Positions 1 through 11,262 of a stretch of DNA of 64,000 bases are shown here, piece after piece (within the stretch, counting starts at the first letter, position 1; the number at the start of each line of letters is the position of its first letter). Source of the stretch: Burkholderia humptydooensis (GTDB taxonomy: Bacteria; Pseudomonadota; Gammaproteobacteria; Burkholderiales; Burkholderiaceae); NCBI RefSeq assembly GCF_001513745.1, contig NZ_CP013380.1:558001-622000 (forward strand), read 5' to 3'. A program made the position numbers and the translations under genes. Under the pieces are notes generated by a model that was not told the origin of the DNA, made no database searches, and saw nothing but the letters and a program-made list of their open reading frames with translations.

Positions 1-882
1 TTCGCGTTGACCGTCTGCGGGCTGCTGACGCTGCGCACGGGCGGCACGGGGATCCTGATTCCGAATCCGCGCGACATCGCCGGCATGATCAAGGAGCTGA
101 AGGGCTACCCGATCATCACGATTCCGGCCGTCAACACGCTCTACAACGCGCTGCTCAACCATCCGGACTTCGATCAGCTCGACTTCTCGAAGCTCGCGGT
201 CGCGAACGGCGGCGGGATGGCGATCCAGGAAAGCGTCGCGAAGCGCTGGTACGACAAGACGAAGACGCCGATCGTCGAGGGCTACGGCTTGTCGGAGACG
301 TCGCCCGTCGCCACTTGCAATCCGGTCACGGCGACCGACTATAGCGGCACGATCGGCCTGCCGCTGCCGTCGACCGAGATCGCGATCCGCGACGACGCGG
401 GCGACGACGTGCCGCTCGGCCAGCCGGGCGAGATCTGCATTCGCGGCCCGCAGGTGATGGCGGGCTACTGGAACCGCCCGGACGAAACCGAGAAGGTCAT
501 GATGCCGGACGGCTTCTTCAAGACGGGTGACGTCGGTGTGATGGACGCGCGCGGCTACGTGAAAATCGTCGACCGGAAGAAGGACATGATTCTCGTGTCG
601 GGCTTCAACGTCTACCCGAACGAGGTCGAGGATGTCGTCGCCTCGCACCCGGGCGTGTTCGAAGTCGCGGCGGTTGGCGTGCCCGACGAGCATTCGGGCG
701 AGGCGGTGAAGCTCTTCGTCGTCAGGAAGGACCCGGCGCTCACCGACAAGGACCTGATCGCGTACTGCAAGGACCGGCTCACCGGCTACAAGCGGCCGAA
801 GTACGTCGAATTCCGCGCCGATCTGCCGAAGACCAACGTCGGCAAGATATTGCGGCGCGAGTTGCGCAACGGCAAGGCGTAA
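1..882 (+). CDS. fadD: Long-chain acyl-CoA synthetase, 3' part only
   Basis: This is the C-terminal half of an ANL-superfamily acyl-CoA ligase. It activates a fatty acid to its acyl-AMP and then to acyl-CoA. The reading frame is open from base 1 and about 290 residues are visible of a family length near 555, so the start lies outside the window. Visible motifs are the GYGLSETSP adenylate-binding stretch (about residues 95-105), the FKTGDVG hinge aspartate region, and the basic segment [20 protein letters not shown]. The terminal [13 protein letters not shown] holds the catalytic A10 lysine. FadD is the likeliest member because of the overall pattern, but a related medium- or long-chain ligase cannot be excluded from the C-terminus alone. 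Confidence 0.85.
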   Translation, partial: FALTVCGLLTLRTGGTGILIPNPRDIAGMIKELKGYPIITIPAVNTLYNALLNHPDFDQLDFSKLAVANGGGMAIQESVAKRWYDKTKTPIVEGYGLSETSPVATCNPVTATDYSGTIGLPLPSTEIAIRDDAGDDVPLGQPGEICIRGPQVMAGYWNRPDETEKVMMPDGFFKTGDVGVMDARGYVKIVDRKKDMILVSGFNVYPNEVEDVVASHPGVFEVAAVGVPDEHSGEAVKLFVVRKDPALTDKDLIAYCKDRLTGYKRPKYVEFRADLPKTNVGKILRRELRNGKA

Positions 883-1051
883 CGAGCGCGGCCGTCGCCG
901 TCGCCGTTGTTTCGGGCGGGCTTCGTCGCCTGGCTCGAAGCGGCGGGCGCTCGATGCGGGCGCGAACCGCTCGCTGGCCGCGATCCGGATCGTTCTTGTC
1001 CGAAAGGGCCGCCGGCTCCGTGCCGAGCCGCTCTTTCCCGCAGTCGAGGCG

Positions 1052-1079
1052 ATAAAAAAGGCGCCCGAGGGCGCCTTTC
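1052..1079 (-). terminator. Rho-independent terminator of the porin gene
   Basis: Read on the minus strand there is a 9-bp stem (AAAGGCGCC/GGCGCCTTT) with a CGAG-type loop, followed by a run of six T. It begins about 28 bases past the porin stop codon. The stem also carries T residues in the plus direction, so it could weakly stop readthrough from the acyl-CoA ligase. Confidence 0.8.
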
Positions 1080-1106
1080 AAGTGACTGCCGAGTGTTACC
1101 TGCTTA

Positions 1107-2267
1107 TTAGAACTTGTGGCGGATGCCGATGCGCGCCGCGAACTGGTTGCGGTTCGACGACGGCGTCAGGCCGTTGATCGCGGCGGTCGCCGGGCCGACC
1201 GTGTTGCCGTCGGCTTCGATCACGTTGCCCGAAGCGTGCTGGTACACGCCGATCGCGTAGACATCGGTGCGCTTCGACAGGAAGTAGTCGACGCCGACCG
1301 AGCCCTGGTGATACTTGGCCGCGGACGAGCCGGCGATCTTGCTGCCTTGCGTGTAGTCATACGCCACGCCGGCGAGCAGCGTCGGGGTCAACTGATACTT
1401 GAAGTTGATTTCCGCGTTGTTGAACGTCGCGGTCTGGTTCGGGAACACCGTGCTCGCGAAGTTCATGAACTTGATGTTCGAGTACGTGGCGCCGATCGTC
1501 GCCGCGCCGAACGAATAGGCGCCGCCCGCACCGATCACCTGGTACGTGTGGGCCGACGCGTAGCCTGCGTAGACCGGGGTCGTCACGGCAGCCGGCGTGC
1601 TCGACGTCGTGTTGTTGCCGAACAGGCCACCCGCGGTCGACGGCGTGCGCGCATTCAGGTAGCCGACGCCCAGCACGAGCGGGCCGTTCGTGTAGCCTGC
1701 GCCGAGCGACCAGGTCTGGTTGCGGCTGAAGTCGCCGGCAACGCCGCCGAAGCTGTACAGGCCGCCGAACGTGAAGCCGCCGTAGTTCGCGCTCGTGAAC
1801 TTGACAGCGTTGTTTACGCGATACGCGTTGTTGAAGTTGTCGAGATCGCCCGGGTGAGCGGCGATGTAGCCGCCCCACTGGTCACCCACTTCCAGCGGGC
1901 CGACGAAGTCGACGACGGAGTCGTACTGACGGCCGAGCGTGACGGTGCCGAAGCCGCTCGACAGGCCGACGTACGCCTGACGGCCGAATTCGAGGCCGCC
2001 CTGGTTCAGTTTGCCCGAGTTCACGTCGAAGCCGTTTTCGAGGACGAACAGAGCCTTCAGGCCGCCGCCCAGGTCTTCCGTGCCGCGCAGGCCCCAGCGG
2101 CTACCCTGCATGACGCCGCTCGACAGGTTGTACAGGTGCTTGCCGCCTGCGTTGGTGTTGATGTTGAAGCCTTCGTCGATAATGCCGTACAGCGTCACGC
2201 TGCTTTGCGCGTGAGCCGCGCCAGCAAACGCGCTCAGCGCGACGAGCGCGAGAAGCGACTTTTTCAT
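1107..2267 (-). CDS. Outer membrane porin (OmpC-like, Gram-negative type)
   Basis: This is a trimeric 16-strand beta-barrel porin for passive diffusion of small solutes. The start chosen is the ATG at 2267: it follows a GGAG ribosome site and opens a typical signal peptide (MKKSLLALVALSAFAGAAHA, cleavage after AHA). The mature part starts QSSVTLYGIIDEG, the first strand of burkholderial porins. It contains the usual alternating aromatic and glycine strands and the SRWGLRGTEDLGGGLKA block, and ends in RHKF with the C-terminal phenylalanine needed for outer-membrane assembly. Length is 386 residues, normal for the family. An upstream in-frame extension lacks a signal sequence and was rejected. 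The gene is monocistronic and divergent from coq7. Confidence 0.93.
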   Translation of the reverse strand: MKKSLLALVALSAFAGAAHAQSSVTLYGIIDEGFNINTNAGGKHLYNLSSGVMQGSRWGLRGTEDLGGGLKALFVLENGFDVNSGKLNQGGLEFGRQAYVGLSSGFGTVTLGRQYDSVVDFVGPLEVGDQWGGYIAAHPGDLDNFNNAYRVNNAVKFTSANYGGFTFGGLYSFGGVAGDFSRNQTWSLGAGYTNGPLVLGVGYLNARTPSTAGGLFGNNTTSSTPAAVTTPVYAGYASAHTYQVIGAGGAYSFGAATIGATYSNIKFMNFASTVFPNQTATFNNAEINFKYQLTPTLLAGVAYDYTQGSKIAGSSAAKYHQGSVGVDYFLSKRTDVYAIGVYQHASGNVIEADGNTVGPATAAINGLTPSSNRNQFAARIGIRHKF

Positions 2268-2547
2268 TAAAAGATCTCCAAGGATGACAAATTTATTGTG
2301 GCGGGCCGATGATTGTTTTTGATGGCGATACCCGCGTGAACTTCGAATGAAGCCGCTCGTAATGTAGCAAAAGGACTTTTTGGGACAAAGAGAAAGAGCG
2401 ATACGCGCGTCTCCCATGTTTCCTTTATGCAACAATGGTTAAAATCACGGGTTAACCGCTATTTTCGAGCGCTACCGTCGTAGGTAGCCGCAATAAAATT
2501 GTTACGAATTCCTTACTGCGTGCAAGGTGCCCGCACGGAGAAACGCG

Positions 2548-3174
2548 ATGGTGTTTGACGAGTTGATCACTGAATTTGACCGGGGGCTGCGCTCGATCAC
2601 GGGCGTGAGCCGGATGAGCCGCCCGGTGCCCGTGCCCGCCGCCGCGGCGCCTGCCGAGCTTTCCGCCGCCGAGCGCAAGCATGCGGCCGGGCTGATGCGG
2701 GTGAATCACGTCGGCGAAGTCTGCGCGCAGGCGCTCTATCAGGCGCAGAAGCTCACGACGTCTTCGGCCGGGCTGAAGGAGATGTTCGAGCATGCGGCGC
2801 GCGAGGAGGAGGACCATCTCGCGTGGACCGCGCATCGTCTGAAGGATCTCGATTCGCGGCCGAGCCTGCTCAATCCGCTGTGGTATGCGGGCGCGCTCGC
2901 GATCGGCGTCGTTGCCGGACGTCTCGGCGACAAGGTGAGCCTGGGCTTCATGGCCGAGACGGAGCGGCAGGTCGAAAGTCACCTCGACAGCCATCTGTCG
3001 GAGTTGCCGGTCGCCGACGCCGAGTCGCGCGCGATCGTCGAGCAGATGCGCGCCGACGAGGTCAAGCACGGCAAGACGGCGACCGACGCGGGCGGCATCG
3101 AACTGCCGATGCCGGCGCGCATGCTGATGCGCGCCGCGTCCAAAGTCATGACAAGCACTGCATACTATTTGTGA
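2548..3174 (+). CDS. coq7: 2-polyprenyl-3-methyl-6-methoxy-1,4-benzoquinone monooxygenase
   Basis: This di-iron hydroxylase of ubiquinone biosynthesis performs the C-6 hydroxylation of the demethoxyquinone intermediate; it acts at the inner membrane. The 208-residue protein has the carboxylate-bridged di-iron ligands of the family: E in [12 protein letters not shown] (about residue 57), the EEEDH helix (about 88), an internal E/E pair, and EVKHG near the C-terminus. The ATG at 2548 was preferred over an in-frame GTG 21 bases earlier, because GGAG lies 7 bases before it and family members start at MVFDELI. It stands alone, 90 degrees out of the dcw operon logic, with the porin divergent upstream. 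Confidence in function is high. Confidence 0.93.
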   Translation: MVFDELITEFDRGLRSITGVSRMSRPVPVPAAAAPAELSAAERKHAAGLMRVNHVGEVCAQALYQAQKLTTSSAGLKEMFEHAAREEEDHLAWTAHRLKDLDSRPSLLNPLWYAGALAIGVVAGRLGDKVSLGFMAETERQVESHLDSHLSELPVADAESRAIVEQMRADEVKHGKTATDAGGIELPMPARMLMRAASKVMTSTAYYL

Positions 3175-3181
3175 GACATGC

Positions 3182-3212
3182 GCCGGGACGGCCGCATTCG
3201 CGGCGTCCCGGC
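3182..3212 (+). terminator. Strong GC hairpin after coq7
   Basis: Arms GCCGGGAC-GCCGC and GCGGC-GTCCCGGC pair with one bulged G around an ATTC loop, eight bases past the coq7 stop. No U-tract follows, so it may be an RNA-end stabiliser or an inefficient terminator rather than a classical intrinsic one. Confidence 0.5.
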
Positions 3213-3424
3213 TGACGACGGAAACCCGCTTCTCTCCCCGCGCTTTCCCCCCTCCGAAATGCCTGCCGCCGCGCCTACCTGGGGCGCGCTTTTCATGTAC
3301 CACTTTCACAAGATGCACTAGCTCATTCATTTATAACGTTTTTTGCTATGAGGGTCAGCTTGAGGAGGCGAGCGTAAGTCCTTGTTCTAACTAACAAAAT
3401 TCGTCAAAAAAACGGCCGGCTCCC

Positions 3425-3490
3425 TTGACCGCCCATAGGCGTTCCTCTAAAGTGGGAGACAGTGTGAGAAAGTGTATTTTTGTGTGATTT
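3425..3490 (+). promoter_or_regulatory. mraZ (dcw cluster) promoter with MraZ-box repeats
   Basis: TTGACC (3425) and TAAAGT (3448) are spaced by 17 bases, a good sigma-70 arrangement. From 3451 to 3490 four direct 10-bp units carry GTGGGA, GTGTGA, GTGTAT and GTGTGA at identical phase (3452, 3462, 3472, 3482). This matches the known MraZ operator architecture of TGGGA-like boxes repeated every 10 bp. The repeats overlap the -10 and the start region, so autorepression by MraZ bound here is the natural inference. Confidence 0.75.
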
Positions 3491-3560
3491 GCCGGGCTTT
3501 TCCGGCTAGATTCTCAGCATTGTGCGGGTACTTCGGTGCCCTGATCGGGAGAGCGGAAAA

Positions 3561-3989
3561 GTGTTCCAAGGGGCGTCGGCGCTGACGCTCGATGCGAAAG
3601 GACGGATGTCGGTGCCGTCCCGCTATCGCGAAGCGCTGCAAGGGCAGGCAGAAGGACGGGTGACTGTGACCAAGCACCCGGACGGCTGCCTGTTGCTGTT
3701 TCCGCGCCCCGAGTGGGAGGTGTTCCGCACGAAGATCGCCGCGTTGCCGATGGATGCGCATTGGTGGCGCCGCATTTTTCTCGGCAACGCGATGGACGTC
3801 GATCTCGACGGCGCGGGCCGGATCCTGGTGTCTCCCGAGCTGCGGATGGCAGCCGGGCTGGAAAAGGAAGTCATGTTGCTGGGAATGGGAAGTCACTTCG
3901 AGCTGTGGGACGCGCAGACCTACACCGCGAAGGAGCAGGCGGCGATGGCGCAGGGCATGCCCGAGGCGCTGAAGAATTTCACGTTCTGA
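3561..3989 (+). CDS. mraZ: Transcriptional regulator MraZ
   Basis: MraZ is a ring-forming DNA-binding protein with two SpoVT/AbrB-like halves. It represses its own dcw operon promoter. The 142-residue product starts at GTG 3561, with GGGAGAGCGG just upstream; family members begin [19 protein letters not shown]. Each half contains the conserved D-x-K/A-G-R motif ([14 protein letters not shown] near residue 10, [14 protein letters not shown] near residue 85). It is the first gene of the dcw cluster and is followed 23 bases later by rsmH. The 10-bp repeats upstream are its probable operator. An in-frame ATG-like start 39 bases earlier has a poorer ribosome site. Confidence 0.95.
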   Translation: MFQGASALTLDAKGRMSVPSRYREALQGQAEGRVTVTKHPDGCLLLFPRPEWEVFRTKIAALPMDAHWWRRIFLGNAMDVDLDGAGRILVSPELRMAAGLEKEVMLLGMGSHFELWDAQTYTAKEQAAMAQGMPEALKNFTF

Positions 3990-4012
3990 TTGCGGTGAGG
4001 AAGACGCCCGCG

Positions 4013-4954
4013 ATGGGAAACGAATTGCAGCATCGCACGGTGCTGTTGGATGAAGCGGTCGATGCGCTCGTGACGCGGCCCGACGGCGTGTACGTCGACG
4101 GCACGTTCGGGCGTGGCGGTCATAGCCGCGCGGTGCTCGCGCGCTTGAGCGAGGCTGGGCGCCTGATCGCGTTCGACAAGGATCCGCGCGCGATCGAGAC
4201 GGCGAAGGGCATCGCGGATGCGCGGTTCGAGATCGTCCACGACAGCTTCGCGGCGATGAAAGGCGCACTCGACGCGCGCGGGGTGGCACGGGTGTCGGGC
4301 GTGCTGCTGGATCTGGGCGTGTCGTCGCCGCAGGTGGACGATCCGGCGCGCGGCTTCAGCTTTCGCGCGAACGGGCCGCTCGACATGCGGATGGACCCGA
4401 CGCGCGGCGAATCGGCGGCCGAGTGGCTCGCCCGGGCGTCGGTGCAGGAATTGACGGAGGTGATACGAGATTATGGGGAAGAACGGTTTGCTTTTCAGAT
4501 TGCAAAGGCGATTGTTGCTCGCCGGGCGGAGTCCGACCGTCTCGGGCCTCTCGACAGCACGGGCGAGCTTGCCCAAATCGTGGGTCACGTCGTCAAGACC
4601 CGTGAGAAGGGCAAGGATCCGGCAACCCGCACCTTTCAAGCTATACGGATTCACGTCAATCAAGAGCTTGCGGACCTGCAAGTCGTTCTAGAGGCAGCAC
4701 TGTCGTCGTTGGAGCAAGGGGGCCGGCTGGTGGTCATCAGCTTTCATTCGCTCGAGGACCGGATCGTCAAGCGATTCCTGCAGACGCACGCAAGCGCGCC
4801 TGCGGTCGACCGCCGCCTGCCGATCCGCGCGGTCGACCTGCCCAGCCCGCCGCTCAAGCTGCTCGGCCGCATGTTCCCGAGCGACGCGGAAGTCGCGGCC
4901 AATCCGCGTGCCCGTTCGGCGGTGATGCGCATCGCGGAGCGCATCGCGCCATGA
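4013..4954 (+). CDS. rsmH: 16S rRNA (cytosine-1402-N4)-methyltransferase
   Basis: RsmH (MraW) uses S-adenosylmethionine to methylate N4 of C1402 in the 16S rRNA P-site region. The 313-residue product has the Rossmann SAM motif [15 protein letters not shown] (about residue 26), the [12 protein letters not shown] motif near residue 100, the [14 protein letters not shown] signature and the late [13 protein letters not shown] block. The start at ATG 4013 gives the standard N-terminus [16 protein letters not shown]. Its stop overlaps the ftsL start by ATGA, indicating translational coupling. Confidence 0.97.
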   Translation: MGNELQHRTVLLDEAVDALVTRPDGVYVDGTFGRGGHSRAVLARLSEAGRLIAFDKDPRAIETAKGIADARFEIVHDSFAAMKGALDARGVARVSGVLLDLGVSSPQVDDPARGFSFRANGPLDMRMDPTRGESAAEWLARASVQELTEVIRDYGEERFAFQIAKAIVARRAESDRLGPLDSTGELAQIVGHVVKTREKGKDPATRTFQAIRIHVNQELADLQVVLEAALSSLEQGGRLVVISFHSLEDRIVKRFLQTHASAPAVDRRLPIRAVDLPSPPLKLLGRMFPSDAEVAANPRARSAVMRIAERIAP

Positions 4955-5280
4955 GCCGCCTCAATATCTTCCTGCTGATCATCGTGATGGGATGCGCGCT
5001 GTCGGTCGTCAATTCGACGAACCAGCAGCGGCAGATCTTCATTCAATTGCAGCGCGCGCAATCGCAGGAGCATCAGCTCCAGCAGGACTATGCGCAGCTT
5101 CAGTATCAGCAGAGCGCGCTGTCGAAGACGTCGCGCATCGAGCAGCTCGCGACGAGCTCGATGAAGATGCAGTCGATCACGACGGGGCGCACGCAATACC
5201 TGACGCTTTCGCCCGGCGCGGCGAAGGCGGTCGACGCGCCGCTGCCGGCGTCCGCCGCGCCGAAGGGAGGCGTGCGATGA
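4951..5280 (+). CDS. ftsL: Cell division protein FtsL
   Basis: FtsL is a bitopic inner-membrane divisome protein that forms a complex with FtsB and FtsQ and helps activate FtsWI. The 109-residue protein shows one N-terminal transmembrane helix ([17 protein letters not shown], residues 4-20) and a periplasmic, glutamine-rich coiled coil (about residues 25-65). The tail is alanine/proline rich. It overlaps rsmH upstream and ftsI downstream (ATGA), as in other beta-proteobacteria. Identification rests on size, topology and position because FtsL sequences diverge quickly. Confidence 0.93.
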   Translation: MSRLNIFLLIIVMGCALSVVNSTNQQRQIFIQLQRAQSQEHQLQQDYAQLQYQQSALSKTSRIEQLATSSMKMQSITTGRTQYLTLSPGAAKAVDAPLPASAAPKGGVR

Positions 5281-7117
5281 AGCCCGCTTCGAAGCGCACG
5301 CAAGGCGTGAAGTTCGCATCGAGCCCGGTGCTGTCGGTCCATCTGCCGATGTGGCGCTCGAAGCTCGTCGTGTTCATGCTGTTCATCGCGTTCGTCGCGC
5401 TCGCAATGCGCGCGTTCTGGATTCAGGGCCCCGGCAACGCGTTCTATCAGAAGCAGGGCGAAAGCCGCTATCAGCGCACGCTCGAGTTGCCGGCGACGCG
5501 CGGCAAGATTCTCGACCGCAACGGTCTCGTGCTCGCGACGAGCCTGCCCGTGCGCGCGATCTGGGCGATTCCGGCCGACGTGCCCGACGACCTCGGCGCG
5601 GACAAGCTCGACGCGCTCGGCAAGCTGCTCGGGATGACGACGAAGGAGCTGAAGGCGAAGCTGTCGGAGGACAAGACGTTCGTCTACGTGAAGCGCCAGG
5701 TGCCGCTCGACGTCGCCGAACAGGTCGCGAAGCTCGACATTCCCGGCGTCTATCAGCGCGGCGAATACAAGCGCTTCTACCCGGAAGGCGAGATCACCGC
5801 GCACCTGATCGGCTTCACGAACGTCGAGGACGAGGGGCAGGAGGGCGTCGAGCTCGCCGACCAGAAGCTGCTCGTCGGCACGCCGGGCAGCCGCCACGTG
5901 ATCAAGGATCGCGTCGGACACATCGTCGAGGACGTCGACGCGCAGTTGCCGCCGCACAACGGCACCGACGTCGACCTGTCGATCGACAGCAAGATCCAGT
6001 ACATCACGTATACGAATCTGAAGGCGGCCGTCGAGAAATTCCACGCGAAGGCGGGCGCGGCGATGGTGATCGACGTGCAGACGGGCGAGGTGCTGTCGCT
6101 CGTCAATTATCCGACGTACAACCCGAACGACCGCTCGCACCTGACGGGCGAGCAGTTGCGCAACCGCGTGCTGACCGACGTGTTCGAGCCGGGCTCGATC
6201 ATGAAGCCGTTTACGGTGTCGCTCGCACTCGATCTGCATCGCGTGACGCCGAACACGCTCGTCGAGACGGGCAACGGCCATTTCGTGCTCGACGGCGCGC
6301 CGATCACCGACGATTCGGGCTTCGGCACGCTGACCGTCGGCGGCGTGATCCAGAAATCGAGCAACATCGGCGCGACGAAGATCGCGATGACGATGAAGCC
6401 CGAGGAAATGTGGAATATGTATACAGGCATCGGGCTCGGGCAGGCGCCGAAGGTCGGGTTTCCCGGCGCGGCGGCGGGCCGGCTGCGCCCGTGGAAGAAC
6501 TGGCGGCGCATCGAGCAGGCGACGATGTCGTACGGCTACGGCCTGTCGGTGTCGCTGTTCCAGCTCGCGCGCGCGTACACCGCGATCGCGCACGACGGCG
6601 AGCTGATGCCCGTCACGATCTTCAAGACGAACGACGCGCAGCCCGCGACCGGCCCGCGCGTCTTCGCGCCGACGACGGCCCGCGAAGTGCGCGCGATGCT
6701 CGAATCCGTCGTGTCGCCGCAGGGCACGTCGCCGAACGCGGCGGTGCCCGGCTATCGCGTCGGCGGCAAGAGCGGCACCGCTTACAAGCAGGTCGGCCGC
6801 GGCTATGATCACAAGAAGTATCGCGCGTCGTTCGTCGGGATGGCGCCGATGCCGAATCCGCGCATCGTCGTCGCGGTGTCGGTCGACGAGCCCACGACGG
6901 GCGGCCACTTCGGCGGCCAGGTGTCAGGCCCCGTGTTCTCCGCGATCGTCGGCGATACGCTGCGCGCGCTGAACGTGCCGCCCAACATGCCGGTCAAGCA
7001 GCTCGTCGTGTCGGACGATACGGCGAACGCCGCCGCCCCGCAGAAGCTGGCCGCGAATGCGCCGGCGAAACACATGATCGTGTCGAGCACGACACACAAC
7101 CGTCCTGGAGTAGTTCG

Positions 7118-7121
<4 letters not shown>
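5277..7121 (+). CDS. ftsI: Peptidoglycan D,D-transpeptidase FtsI (PBP3)
   Basis: This class B penicillin-binding protein cross-links septal peptidoglycan as the partner of FtsW. The 614-residue protein has a short cytoplasmic tail, one membrane anchor (KLVVFMLFIAFVALAMRAFW, about residues 30-49), the PBP dimerisation domain with RGKILDRNG, and the transpeptidase domain. The active-site motifs are SxxK in EPGSIMKPF (serine nucleophile), SSN in KSSNIG, and KSGT near residue 500. It overlaps ftsL and murE by four bases at each end. A long antisense frame across it is a GC artefact. Confidence 0.97.
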
Positions 7122-8658
<1,537 letters not shown>

Positions 8659-8662
<4 letters not shown>

Positions 8663-10065
8663 CGATGCTGACCTTGCGCGAAGCCGCCGCGATGATCCCT
8701 GGCGCGACCGTGCTCGGCGATGAGCGCGCGTCGTTCGAGCGGGTGTCGACGGATAGCCGTTCGGCGGGCCCGGGCGATCTGTTCGTCGCGCTGAAGGGCG
8801 AGCGCTTCGACGCGCACGACTTCGTCGGCGACGTCGCCGATCGCGGCGCGAGCGCCGCGATCGTGTCGCGCAGCCCGGCCGAGTGGAATCTGCCCGCGCT
8901 GAAGGTCGCGGATACGCGCGCCGCGCTTGGCGCGCTCGCGCATGGCTGGCGGATGCGCTTTTCGATGCCGATGGTCGCGGTGACGGGCAGCAACGGCAAG
9001 ACGACCGTGAAGGAAATGATCGCGTCGATCTTCGCGGCGGCGGTCGGCGAGCCCGCGCGCCTTGCGACCGCGGGCAACTTCAACAACGACGTCGGCCTGC
9101 CGCTCACGCTGCTGCGCCTCACCGCCGCGCACCGGCTCGCGGTCATCGAGCTCGGGATGAATCATCCAGGCGAGACCGACACGCTCGCGAAAATCGCCGC
9201 GCCGACGGTTGCGCTCGTCAACAACGCGCAGCGCGAGCATCAGGAATTCATGGCGACGGTCGAGGCGGTCGCGCTCGAGCACGCGGCCGTCATCCACGCG
9301 CTCGGGCCGGACGGCGTCGCGGTGTTTCCGGCCGACGACGCGTACGCGGGCATCTGGCGCGTCGCGGCGACCGGCAACCGGATCGTCGATTTCGCGCTGC
9401 ACGGCGCCGGCAGCGACGCGCCCGCCGCGGTGACGGGCGCGCTCGACGGCAGCAGGCTCGCGATCGAGACGCCCGCCGGCCGCATCGACGTGCGGCTCAA
9501 CGCGCTCGGCGAGCACAACGCGCGCAACGCGCTCGCCGCGACGGCGGCCGCGCTCGCGGCCGGCGTGCCGCTCGCGGCGGTCAAGGCGGGGCTCGAGGCG
9601 TTCGCGCCGGTGAAGGGGCGGCTGCAGGTGGCGCGCGCAGCGCTCGGCTCGCTCGCGGGCGCGACGATGATCGACGACACCTACAACGCGAACCCCGATT
9701 CGATGCGCGCCGCGATCGACGTGCTCGCCGCGCAATCGGCGCCGCGCGTGCTCGTGATCGGCGAGATGGGCGAGGTCGGCGACGAAGGTCCGGCGTTCCA
9801 TCGCGAGATCGGCGCGTACGCGCGCGAGCGCGGGATCGACGCGTTGTTCGCGCTCGGCGCGGCGACGCTGCCCGCGTGCGAAGCGTACGGCGCGGCCGCG
9901 CGGCATTTCGACGACGCGGCGGCGCTCGTCGCCGCGCTCGTCGCCGCGAACTTCGGCGCGCGCGCGACGCTGCTCGTGAAGGGCTCGCGGTTCATGAAGA
10001 TGGAGCGCGTGGTCGACGCGCTCGCGAACGAAACCGCGTCGGGCGCTGCGCCCGGCGCACACTGA
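8659..10065 (+). CDS. murF: UDP-MurNAc-tripeptide:D-Ala-D-Ala ligase
   Basis: MurF adds the D-Ala-D-Ala dipeptide to complete the UDP-MurNAc-pentapeptide. The 468-residue product shows the Mur ligase order: N-terminal domain with [20 protein letters not shown] loop [13 protein letters not shown] (about residue 108), the ELGMNHPGE block, and the C-terminal [11 protein letters not shown] motif. It overlaps murE by four bases and precedes mraY by 14 bases, with an AGGAAG ribosome site for mraY in between. Confidence 0.97.
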
Positions 10066-10079
10066 GGAAGGAAGTAAGC

Positions 10080-11249
10080 ATGCTGCTGGCGCTGGCGCAA
10101 TGGCTGCAAGGTGACGCAAGCTTTTTGCGCTTGTTCACGTACCTGACGTTCCGGGCGGTGATGGCCACCATCACGGCGCTCGTGATCGGTCTCGTCTGCG
10201 GTCCGTGGGTGATTCGCAAGCTCACGCAGATGAAGGTCGGTCAGGCGGTGCGCAAGGACGGCCCGCAGACGCATCTCGTGAAATCGGGCACGCCGACGAT
10301 GGGCGGCGTGCTGATTCTGATCGGCATCGCGGTCGCGACGCTGCTCTGGGGCGATCTGACGAACCGCTTCATCTGGATCGTGATGCTCGTCACGTTCGGC
10401 TTCGGCGTGATCGGCTGGGTCGACGATTATCGCAAGGTCGTCTACAAGGACCCGCGCGGCATGTCGTCGCGCGAAAAGTATTTCTGGCAATCGGTGATCG
10501 GCCTGTTCGCGGCCGTCTATCTCGCGTTCAGCGTGTCCGAGGCGAGCAACGTCCGCGTGTTCGACCTGTTCATGGCCTGGGTGCGAAGCGGCCTGTCGAT
10601 GGGGCTGCCCGCGCGCGCGGACCTGATGCTGCCGTTCCTGAAGTCGATCAGCTATCCGCTCGGCGTCTGGGGCTTCATCGCGCTCACGTATTTCGTGATC
10701 GTCGGCGCGAGCAACGCGGTGAACCTGACCGACGGCCTCGACGGCCTCGTGATCATGCCGGTCGTGCTCGTCGGCGCGTCGCTCGGCGTGTTCGCGTACG
10801 TGATGGGCAGCGCGGTCTATTCGAAATATCTGCTGTTTCCGCATATTCCGGGCGCGGGCGAGCTGCTGATCTTCTGCTCGGCGATGGGCGGCGCGGGGCT
10901 CGCGTTCCTCTGGTACAACACGCACCCGGCGCAGGTGTTCATGGGCGACGTCGGCGCGCTCGCGCTGGGCGGCGCGCTCGGCACCGTCGCGGTGATCGTG
11001 CGGCAGGAAATCGTGCTGTTCATCATGGGCGGCATCTTCGTCGCGGAAACGTTGTCGGTGATGCTGCAAGTCACGTGGTTCAAGTACACGAAAAAGCGTT
11101 ACGGCGAAGGGCGGCGCATCTTCAAGATGGCGCCGCTGCATCACCATTTCGAATTGTCGGGCTGGAAGGAAACGCAGGTGGTGGTGCGTTTCTGGATCAT
11201 CACGTTGATGCTGTGCCTGTTCGGTTTGTCCACCCTCAAGCTGCGGTAA
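10080..11249 (+). CDS. mraY: Phospho-MurNAc-pentapeptide transferase
   Basis: MraY moves phospho-MurNAc-pentapeptide to undecaprenyl phosphate, forming lipid I. The 389-residue protein has about ten transmembrane helices. Diagnostic motifs are GWVDDYRK (first aspartate pair), [21 protein letters not shown], and the cytoplasmic APLHHHFE histidine cluster. The start at ATG 10080 follows GGAAGGAAGTAAGC and gives the usual 389-residue length. It lies between murF and murD in the operon. Confidence 0.97.
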   Translation: MLLALAQWLQGDASFLRLFTYLTFRAVMATITALVIGLVCGPWVIRKLTQMKVGQAVRKDGPQTHLVKSGTPTMGGVLILIGIAVATLLWGDLTNRFIWIVMLVTFGFGVIGWVDDYRKVVYKDPRGMSSREKYFWQSVIGLFAAVYLAFSVSEASNVRVFDLFMAWVRSGLSMGLPARADLMLPFLKSISYPLGVWGFIALTYFVIVGASNAVNLTDGLDGLVIMPVVLVGASLGVFAYVMGSAVYSKYLLFPHIPGAGELLIFCSAMGGAGLAFLWYNTHPAQVFMGDVGALALGGALGTVAVIVRQEIVLFIMGGIFVAETLSVMLQVTWFKYTKKRYGEGRRIFKMAPLHHHFELSGWKETQVVVRFWIITLMLCLFGLSTLKLR

Positions 11250-11262
11250 AGGGAAGGTAAGG

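Noticed and set aside
5106..6908. 600-codon open frame on the minus strand across ftsI
   Set aside because: GC-rich shadow of ftsI; Asp/Arg/His-rich composition with no domain and no ribosome site.
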